Assembly: GCA_039519185.1 (NCBI GenBank)
Contig: CM076854.1
Location: 67,643,448 to 67,707,447 of the forward strand
Reading direction: 5' to 3'
Origin: Astragalus membranaceus
Lineage: Eukaryota > Streptophyta > Magnoliopsida > Fabales > Fabaceae
DNA: 64,000 nt
The notes beneath the pieces were generated by a model that was given only the letters and a program-made list of their open reading frames with translations, had not been told where the DNA came from and did no database searches. The translations under genes and the position numbers were made by a program. Numbering within the stretch: the stretch's first letter is position 1; every line of letters begins with the position of its first letter. Below are positions 55,906 through 64,000 of the stretch, in pieces.

Positions 55906-57080
55906 GCCAGACAGAATTTCTTACGCAACTTGCGACCAAGTTTTCTTTCTCATTTCTTAATGAAATTCGGTGAAACCAGTGCCTACCTTATAGAGAATTC
56001 AGTCTATTTTCTAACTAAACGAGAATCATTCAAAACGGAGTTTAATTGAGAACACAAAACTTGCAAAAACCGAACCTACTCATAGATTATTTCCAGAAAT
56101 TTGACCTAACTTTGGAGACTCATAACTTGAGCTACACAAATCCAAATTTAACCAAACCAGTTCCAAAATGACCAAAATTAAGTCTATTTTCTAACAAAAT
56201 ACGTCCCATAATTTTTGGACAAACGAAAGGTCCCCAGTTTTAAAAATACAGAACCTATGTCCAGAATGCTCCCAGATTATTACCCTAACTTGTGGAGCCT
56301 ATAACTAGAGCTACACAACTCCAAATCGAACGAAACCGGCGCCAATGCGACCGGCGTGAAGTCTATTTTCAAGAACAATTAAACACGAAATTTTTGGACT
56401 GACCGAACAGTCCCAGATTCAATAAAACCGCAACAGTGTATATATTATAGCAACCACATCATCATATACACATTATATCGAGCACTTAGCTTGCATTTTC
56501 GATCCTCACATACACTTAGCCATTCGCATTCTACCTAACAACCATCTATTCAACCAAAAATCTTCATTAACATATTCATACACGTCACACAACATTACAA
56601 TCATACGGAGAACGATATAATTCCTAAACCCCTACATACAACCCATTATAAACCCTATTATAAAGCAAGACCCACCCTTACCTTAGATTTTCCGAAGATG
56701 ATGAGACCTCTACGAAAGCACCGAAGTAACCACAGCAACAGCTCCTTGCTCCTCTTCTCTCTTGGCCGATCGCACCTCTTCTCTCTTCTCACTCTCTTCG
56801 CAAACTTTCTTTCTCTCTTCTCTCTATTCGCAATTTCTTTTCTTTTCTCCCACAAATGCGAAATGCTCCCCAACCCTAACTAACCCCTCATGCGCCTATG
56901 CCTTGGGCTTGGATCACGGGCTTTCTCCAGCTTAAGCCCGATCACTAACGCCATCACCTAAAATTTATTTACACACCTCTTAATCAAGTGCTAATATATT
57001 TATATCAACTAACATATTTTAAATAATTGGATACCTAAATATTTAATTAGACAATTTAATTAAATATTTTGGGCGTTACA

Positions 57081-57755
57081 ACTCTCCCCCACTTAAAAGA
57101 ATTTCGTCCTCGAAATTTAACCACCGACGCGGGCACTCTTCCACTAGCCAACTAACGTCACCTTGACAACTAGTGCTATCTAGCATGCTGATCATTATTT
57201 CATTGATTACCAGCGGTAAGTGATTGGGCGGCCGTCCCTCCTACTTATTCAGCCAGATAACTTCGAGAAATAACAATCAGACTCACTCTCTAATGGTTCT
57301 GCAAGGGTCCTCGATAGAGTTTTGGGCGTAATCATGTCGGTACCACATGATCACCTCCAAGCTCTATTAAAGCTCCTTCCTATTAGCATACCATGATTCT
57401 GCTACGCTACTCTGATAAACCGACTTGTAGATCTAAGCATCACTTGCGTTCTACCTCACTCATCTATCTCTACGGTGCCTCATAGTTTCACTACCACGTC
57501 ACGGCAAGGTTCACAGAGTGCATGACAGTTGCAAAACAAGCCACATAATCAACAACACGACAACAATGGCAACAACATCAACAAACAACAACGATAACAT
57601 CAACAACTAACTTTGCCACTCAGGCGACATCAACGACTAAATTTGCCACTCAGGCGACATTAACAACGACAAAACCACAACATCGCCCATAGGCCTATAG
57701 CACAAAATCCATCAAAACATTTCGGGCCATTCAGCGGTACCCTCAACAAAACAGT
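57081..57755 (-). other. Interior of the non-autonomous element, proximal part
   Basis: Non-coding. It has the minus-strand polypurine tract next to the LTR, then unassigned sequence, and a tandem pair of CAACGACTAAATTTGCCACT plus CAGGCGACAT at 57600-57662. Confidence 0.6.
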
Positions 57756-57997
57756 GTGGGCCATATCGGCGCTACCCACGACACAACAATGTGGGCCATA
57801 TCGGCGGTACCCACAACAAAACAACGTGGGCCATATCGGCGCTACCCACGACACAACAATGTGGGCCATATCGGCGGTACCCACAACAAAACAACGTGGG
57901 CCATATCGGCGCTACCCACGACACAAAAATGTGGGCCATATTGGCGCTACCGAGGACACAACAATGTGGGCCATATCGGCGGTACCCACAACAAAAC
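57756..57997. repeat. 35-bp tandem array, seven units, two alternating variants
   Basis: Unit GTGGGCCATATCGGCG(C/G)TACCCAC(G/A)AC then ACAACAAT or AAAACAAC. Units start at 57756, 57791, 57826, 57861, 57896, 57931 and 57966. Two variants alternate at first, giving a 70-bp higher-order period. Several open frames across it (74-106 residues) are artefacts. Confidence 0.92.
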
Positions 57998-58315
57998 TGT
58001 AACAGCCCAGGTCCACCGCAGCGGCCACCCCGGTCCCACTGTTACCTCACGGTCTTCTCTACCCCTCTTGTAGAATTTTTGCCTTCCGTGGGAATCGAAC
58101 CTTGCACCTGAGGCATAAGTGCAAGTTAAACCCCCTTCCCACTACCAATTGAGCGCGCGCTCAATTGGTAGTGGGAAGGGGGTTTAACTTGCACTTATGC
58201 CTCAGGTGCAAGGTTCGATTCCCACGGAAGGCAAAAATTCTACAAGAGGGGTAGAGAAAACCGTGAGGTAACAGTGGGACCGGGGTGGCCGCTGGGGTGG
58301 ACCTGGGCTGTTACA
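57998..58315. mobile_element. Near-perfect 318-bp palindrome with tRNA-like arms
   Basis: Each 159-bp arm runs TGTAACAGCCCAGG to AATTGAGCGC. The arms match except at two positions (CCACCGCAG against CCACCCCAG, and GGTCTTC against GGTTTTC). Reading out from the centre, each arm has a box-A-like CGCTCAATTGGTAGTGGG and a box-B-like GGTTCGATTCCC about 50 bp apart, as in tRNA-derived RNA polymerase III promoters. It is flanked by the 5-bp duplication AAAAC (57993-57997, 58316-58320). It encodes no protein. The frames reaching into it are shadows. Confidence 0.93.
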
Positions 58316-58320
58316 AAAAC

Positions 58321-59622
58321 AATTAACAACATCAACGACTGTTGGAGACAAGCTCCGGGCCAACGCCCAAATCAACAACACAACATCAATAACAAAACAA
58401 CAACAAGTCAACATCATCAACAAACAGCAACGACAAATCAACATCATTGATAAAACAACATCAGGCTAACAGTTCAACAACTTAACAAGTTTAACAGTAG
58501 TAAAAACAATTCATTTAGTACAACGGTACGAACATTCTCAATACACATTATTAGTATTAGACTCGAAACCACAATTTACAACTTCACCATTGCTCATACA
58601 ATGGTTCTCACATAACACATAACACATAAACACAAATCGGGGTCACCGGGTACCCCAACGAGGGGTCACTCTCCGTAGTCAAGACGATGAAGCATCTTAA
58701 CACAAGTAGCAAGATTAGTCCACAAGGCACTTAGCATACAACATAAATACGCAATCAAGAACATGTTACAGTAAAAACTCATATTATGCTTTATACTATG
58801 CTTTCGTTAATTCATAGAGTCAAGGTAATAACATTAAATTAACCACATAATAAATTCATGCGAGCTTCCAACTATTAAAACTAATTCAGCAAAAACTCAC
58901 AAAACACGCAAAAATATCGTTCACAAAATCTAATGTCTTAGAAGAAAAAAAAATTAGCATGTAGGCATCATGATCAACTTTCTTATTCTAACGAAGCAAC
59001 TAGCATCTACTTTTAATTAATTACCAACCTGTTATTCACTAAGCCATGTGGAAAAAGAACTAGGACCTATAATGCTGCCAAGACAGATTATTTGCACACT
59101 ATCAATTATAATCAAATTAAAACACCTGTGAGGATATTCCTAAGGTTTAAGTTTAGGAGTACATAAATTTGACTCTCAGTAAAACTACTACAACCTTTAG
59201 ATTCGAACTGAAAGATAAGAGATAAATAATGCACCGCACCGATTATATTTAATTAAATAAATGACCTACGTTGTGAACATCCAAAAATAGTTTAATATTA
59301 GATTACGAGTAGACTCAATAAACATTCTAACTCACAAAATCACGTAATGCAATTAACCACTACAAAGTCAAACTATAGAAGTGCAGCTTTTGTGGGCACA
59401 AAGTTTCAAAGGCAAGAAGGTAACAAAGTAAATGACAACATTACCGAGTTCACACAAGGAAGGCACAATAAACAACACAAACAGTCCGGTTAGGACCGAA
59501 CAATCCAAAAGGTTACCTGATTCGAACAACCTGCAATGTAAACAACGGTTAGTACTAAAAGACAACAGTTGGTCGTTAGCCGACACAACGACTCGACGAC
59601 TTGGCCGGACGGACCAACCATT
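58321..59622 (-). other. Interior of the non-autonomous element, distal part
   Basis: Non-coding, with many AACATCAACAAC-type words (57540-57620 and 58320-58510). The phrase GGGCCAACGCCC lies near 58353. No gag, protease or pol motif is seen on either strand. Confidence 0.7.
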
Positions 59623-59634
59623 GCTCTGATACCA
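59623..59634 (-). promoter_or_regulatory. Primer-binding site, tRNA-Met
   Basis: Minus-strand TGGTATCAGAGC, four bases inside the 5' LTR. Confidence 0.9.
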
Positions 59635-59638
59635 CTAA

Positions 59639-60221
59639 TGTAACACCCCATTTCTACCCGGAAATTTAAATCATAATTATCAGAGTTCAAAAATTATTTT
59701 TCAACACAACCAAACGGGATGCTACATTCTCTTCAAATAAACAACAACAGTAAAATAACAATCTCCCTTATAGTTTCAGACTAATACGTAACACGTAACA
59801 AGTGGGATGGAATCCTCAAAAATATTTAGTTCAGTTCACATAACAGGATCCTCAACATCTCGCAGCGGAATAAAAACACAATCTCATAAAAACATAACAC
59901 AGTCTCAACAATAACATCATATCTTCAGTAAAAATTACTCAGCATGTCAAAAAAAACAAAACAAAAGAAAACTAGCGCCCATCCCCTGAGTGTTACGTAT
60001 CAGAGCACAAGACCGACTCAGGAATGAAGGGAGACAAGCCTTCACTCATGGTTACCTGTAGTAATAAACAACAAAGGGGTGAGTCTCAACCGCATAATAA
60101 AGCTTATAATAAGCAATATGCTGGAGTATAGAACTACACCAATCACAGCAACACATTTATATTTTTATTTTTATATATATATAAAAGTATACAGTAACTT
60201 TTACAATTAGGAATATATACG

Positions 60222-60292
<71 letters not shown>

Positions 60293-60478
60293 CAACTTTC
60301 ACCTTATATATATATATATATAACAACTTCTACAAAATTATACATATAACAAATTTCATAATTTATATATATCAACTCTCAACAATTTATATATAAATAC
60401 GTAGTTATATAAATATATACATGTAACAGCTCCACAATTTATATATATACATCTTTATGCACATAACAACTTCAGCAA

Positions 60479-60523
<45 letters not shown>

Positions 60524-62668
60524 GTCACACAACCATATTATACATCAACCAAAATAATTATTAATGATGAGCATGCATGTATGAAGTGCAAGTATGCATG
60601 TGGTACCATCATCATCACTTATCATTGCCAATTAGGCATATCGTCGCGACCGCAGCCGTAATATCGTCAAGACCGCAGCCTAAAATCGTCAAGACCGCAG
60701 CCTAATGTATGCATGTGACTTCATGAACAACCAACAATTATAATTTCCACATCATCAACATCATCTATAACATCATCGTCACTTTGGCATTAAGCCCGTC
60801 ACCTATAACATCGTCACTTATTTTGGTCAATAGACCCATCATCATTACCGTCAACAAGGCAACACAATATTAGTGTCCAGAAACTATCAGAAAAATTAAT
60901 CAGTTTTCACCTTACAGTAGCATACACAGATAGAGGACTGAACAAGCTTCGAAACGCCCTTTGAAGCACTTAAAACGGACACCCGAGTCAAAAGATACGT
61001 CAAAAACAAACTAGGAACAAAACTGAGACACATACTGAAAATGGCGCCCAGGCACTGGGCGCCTAGCAGGGAACAGCAGCACACAAAACTGGCGCAGGAA
61101 AACTGGCGCAACTTAGACAGAAACAGCAACACAGCAACACAAAAACTGGCGCAACTTAGACAGAAACAGCAACACAGCAACACAAAAACTGGCGCAACTT
61201 AGACACAACAGCAACACAAAACTGGCGCAGCTTAGACAGAAACAGCAACACAGCAACACAAAAGCTGGCGCAACTTAGACACTACAGCAACACAGAAAAC
61301 TGGCGCAGGAGCAACAGCGCCTAGACACAGCAACACAGAAACTGGCGCAGGAGCAACAGCGCCTAGACACAGCAACACAGAAACTGGCGCAGGAGCAACA
61401 GCGCCTAGTCACAGCAACACAGAAACTGGCGCAGGAGCAACAGCGCCTAGACACAGCAACACAGAAACTGGCGCAGGAGCAACATTGGCGCCAGCGCCAG
61501 ACAGAATTTCTTACGCAACTTGCGACCAAGTTTTCTTTCTCATTTCTTAATGAAATTCGGTGAAACCAGTGCCTACCTTATAGAGAATTCAGTCTATTTT
61601 CTAACTAAACGAGAATCATTCAAAACGGAGTTTAATTGAGAACACAACTTGCAAAAACCGAACCTACTCATAGATTATTTCCAGAAATTTGACCTAACTT
61701 TGGAGACTCATAACTTGAGCTACACAAATCCAAATTTAACCAAACCAGTGCCAAAATGACCAAAATTAAGTCTATTTTCTAACAAAATACGTCCCATAAT
61801 TTTTGGACAAACGAAAGGTTCCCAGTTTTAAAAATACAGAACCTATGTCCAGAATGCTCCCAGATTATTACCCTAACTTGTGGAGCCTATAACTACAGCT
61901 ACACAACTCCAAATCGAACGAAACTGGCGCCAATACGACCGGCGTGAAGTCTATTTTCAAGAACAATTAAACACGAAATTTTTGGACTGACCTAACAGTC
62001 CCAGATTCAATAAAACCGCAACAGTGTATATATTATAGCAACCACATCATCATATACACATTATATCGAGCACTTAGCTTGCATTTTCGATCCTCACATA
62101 CACTTAGCCATTCGCATTCTACCTAACAACCATCTATTGAACAAAAAATCTTCATTAACATATTCATACACGTCACACAACATTACAATCATACGGAGAA
62201 CGATATAATTCCTAAACCCCTACATACAACCCATTATAAACCCTATTATAAAGCAAGACCCACCCTTACCTTAGATTTTCCGAAGATGATGAGACCTCTA
62301 CGAAAGCACCGAAGTAACCACAGCAACAGCTCCTTGCTCCTCTTCTCTCTTGGCCGATCGCACCTCTTCTCTCTTCTCACTCTCTTCGCAAACTTTCTTT
62401 CTCTCTTCTCTCTATTCGCAATTTCTTTTCTTTTCTCCCACAAATGCGAAATGCTCCCCAACCCTAACTAACCCCTCATGCGCCTATGCCTTGGGCTTGG
62501 ATCACGGGCTTTCTCCAGCTTAAGCCCGATCACTAACGCCATCACCTAAAATTTATTTACACACCTCTTAATCAAGTGCTAATATATTTATATCAACTAA
62601 CATATTTTAAATAATTGGATACCTAAATATTTAATTAGACAATTTAATTAAATATTTTGGGCGTTACA
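59639..62668 (-). repeat. 5' LTR of the non-autonomous element, 3030 bp
   Basis: The complete form, including the 60618-61090 segment absent from the other LTR. That segment has CCGCAGCC(G/T)AA repeats and a GC-rich palindrome GGCGCCCAGGCACTGGGCGC. Otherwise it is nearly identical to 54527-57080, so the insertion is recent. TA runs lie at 60170-60300 and 60480-60520. Confidence 0.92.
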
Positions 62669-62673
62669 TTTAT

Positions 62674-64000
62674 TGTTGATGATAAATCACATGACTCCCA
62701 CTTATGCCTAGTGCATCATGTTCTAAGTGGTGAAGATGGTTTTAGATGATTCAACCTTCCCCTTTTAATTTCTTAATGAATAAAAGATGAGATAGTTAGG
62801 TTTATGGTTTAGGGTTCGTGGGGTATTGCAAGGGATAGGTTACCCAAAACCTTGATGCTCCCTCCTCTTTGATGGTGTTATTAGCCTTTGGGCACTTAAT
62901 TTGTTCATATTGTTGATTGCAAAGGATAGACTTACCCTAGTCTTGATGTCATTCCTTTTGTTCATGTTATTGAGAAATCATTGCTCACATGTTCATTAGT
63001 TTAGCTAAGATCATTCTATGTCTATAATCAATAGTGTTCTCTTGTTCATGATGCCACTTAAATGTCTTGATTTAATTGTGTGCCATCCTCTCCACTTGTA
63101 TGACCTCCTAATGAAGACGTAAGCCTACTTGCTTGTTGTAGCATAGAGTCATTAGGATAAATACACTCCTTCCTACACACACACGCATTTGTTTTGAGAA
63201 ATTCACCTTGCATCTTGGACAATTGAAACTTTGATTGTGTTAGCATGTTTAGTCTTAGTGGATGTTTGACATATGCATGATTACTTGATTATTGAATGTG
63301 TTTGAATTTTGTAACCAATCATTGATAATAACTTCACCCTTTTCCCAAAAATCTTTTAAATTCTTTTCTAACTAATGCAAGTTATTAGTGACTATCACTC
63401 AAAGCCTTGGCTTGTTTGATTGTCATGAACGCCATCAAGAGTTATTAGTAATGATCACTCAAAGCCTTTGCTTGCTTGATCATTATGAAAGCTCTTCCCC
63501 TTTACAAACCCTTTCAAAAACACTTTTATTAGAACTACGTCGCTTTGATTCCCATTTGGGATACGTAGGAGCGAGTCTCGTTCTCGTCAAGCGCAGCAAA
63601 TAAAAGTCATTTTAGCAATCAAAAACTAGCATTTGCGTAACAAAGAGAATCGTTTCTATAAGCTAGAATCATTTTCAAACCCATCCTTGCCAATGGTTAT
63701 TCAGAACCTTTGTTCGTCTAGCCATTGGTAGCGATGTCTTTTCCCCCCAAAGAACAATAAGCGGTGATCACCCATAGCTTTTGTTAGTTTGATCATCTGT
63801 GCTAATCAATCTCTTTCGAAAACCATTTTCAAAAGAGCAAATAAAAAAAAATGAGTTGTTATCAATAGTCCATCAGAACCTTTGTTCGTTTGACTAGCGG
63901 TACAACTCTCTTTTTTGAGTATTTAGTAGTGATTAATCATAGCCTCTGCTAGTTTAATCATTCGCTAATGCTCGTCCTATTTCAAAAACTCACTAAAAAA
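62674..64000 (+). other. Continuation of the Ogre-like LTR
   Basis: Non-coding. It contains diverged repeats of the form AATGATCACTCAAAGCCT...TTGCTTGATCATT (63380-63960) whose ends are inverted, and the TACGTAGGAGCG phrase near 63560. The LTR end is not reached. Confidence 0.55.

Larger units (their letters stand above)
54527..57080 (-). repeat. 3' LTR of the non-autonomous element, 2554 bp
   Basis: Plus-strand edges TGTAACACCCC and GGGCGTTACA. It lacks about 470 bp present in the other LTR between CATCATCACTT and AGACAGAAAC (join at about 55485). It has TA microsatellites at 55060-55380 and six copies of a 42-bp unit at 55668-55900. In LTR orientation a donor-like CTAAG/GTAAGGGTGGG lies at about 56680. 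Confidence 0.92.
54527..62668 (-). mobile_element. Non-autonomous Tekay-like LTR retrotransposon, 8142 bp
   Basis: Bounded by a perfect 5-bp duplication TTTAT (54522-54526 and 62669-62673). LTRs: 54527-57080 and 59639-62668. Orientation is minus: a tRNA-Met primer site (minus TGGTATCAGAGC) lies at 59623-59634, and a polypurine-like tract (minus AAGTGGGGGAGAGT) lies inside 57081. The 2.56-kb interior has no gag or pol, so it is a LARD-like passenger depending on a relative such as the element at 38788. It interrupts the Ogre-like LTR. Confidence 0.92.
51857..64000 (+). mobile_element. Ogre-like (Tat) 3' LTR, split by an insertion and open at the window end
   Basis: Starts TGTAATACCCTAATTTTG after a polypurine tract. 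It has a TATA-like CCATAAATACCC at about 53100, a CT-rich leader, and a donor-like GGAGTTGAG/GTATATTC near 53446. At 63540-63600 it has GATTCCCATTTGGGATACGT followed by AGGAGCG, a phrase I know from Ogre/Tat LTRs. Excluding the 54527-62668 insertion, about 4 kb of LTR is visible and its end is not reached, which fits the unusually long Ogre LTRs. No coding region of the element lies in the window, so the name rests on LTR style. Confidence 0.6.

Noticed and set aside
55643..55939. 98-residue Cys-rich minus frame (SRRCCSCASFCVAV repeats), also at 61275-61529
   Set aside because: The 42-bp unit keeps one frame open; copy number differs between LTRs and there is no start context. Not a cysteine-rich peptide gene.
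56698..56883. Frame present identically at 62286-62471 and its opposite-strand partner
   Set aside because: Identity only reflects the two LTRs; CT-rich leader sequence.
57660..58111. Several frames rich in GHIGATHD-type repeats
   Set aside because: Artefacts of a 35-bp stop-free tandem unit, each extending into the palindrome.
58153..58240. tRNA gene
   Set aside because: Box A and box B words are present, but the stems of a tRNA cloverleaf (acceptor and anticodon) do not form convincingly. Treated as a tRNA-derived repeat.

Overview
The window is plant nuclear DNA, almost certainly from a eudicot. A legume is my best guess, because Ogre-like and SIRE/Maximus-like retroelements occur together, but nothing here proves it. 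It is AT-rich and intron-bearing. Nearly every recognisable feature is a transposable element, a relic of one, or a gene fragment trapped among them. I see no bacterial, organellar or free-virus signature. The only host-type genes are two copies of a B3-domain (VRN1/REM-like) gene: a broken one at 300-772 and a better preserved one at 14499-15375, both on the minus strand and about 14 kb apart.

Layout. 1-4.4 kb: B3 pseudogene, a G-rich hAT-type terminus, a four-copy 455-bp tandem repeat, and a 378-bp fold-back MITE with a perfect 9-bp target duplication. 4.4-12.8 kb: one CACTA terminus, then the remains of a large Mutator-like element (MULE) with a FAR1-type transposase pseudogene (+) facing an Ulp1/plant-mobile-domain-like accessory gene (-). 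The transposase is split by a 1.6-kb SIRE-like solo LTR with target duplication ttatg. A minisatellite recurs in three clusters through the MULE. 12.8-15.8 kb: degenerate repeats and the second B3 gene. 15.8-29.4 kb: a nest. Tat-like LTR/gag units are split by a minus-strand Ty3/gypsy element (17469-28441). Its 3' LTR holds a further Tat-like LTR, and its body holds a complete 4.8-kb CACTA element (20223-25026, TSD tga) that carries two spliceable exons of a chloroplast-type FKBP gene.

29.4-38.8 kb: a truncated Tekay-type LTR holding one arm and one tip of a palindromic element, between which lies a 3'-truncated Athila element (gag, protease, RT, RNase H and 5' LTR, minus strand). 38.8-47.9 kb: a complete, fairly young Tekay/Del chromovirus with two 2283-bp LTRs, disabled by a frameshift, two stops and a lost catalytic Asp in RT. 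It sits in the non-coding 3' part of an Ogre-like element whose 3' LTR starts at 51857 and runs past the window end. 54.5-62.7 kb: a non-autonomous Tekay-like element (minus strand, TSD tttat) inside that LTR. Inside it is a near-perfect 318-bp palindrome with tRNA-like box A/box B motifs, TG...CA ends and its own 5-bp duplication.

How it fits together: insertion order can be read from who interrupts whom. The most unusual object is the tRNA-like palindrome. Its tips (TGTAACAGCCC) closely match the termini of the neighbouring Tekay LTRs (TGTAAC followed by two variable bases and CCC), and its 5-bp duplication is typical of LTR-retrotransposon integrase. I infer that it may be mobilised by chromovirus integrase. 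No complete, functional host gene was found apart from the possibly partial B3 gene.
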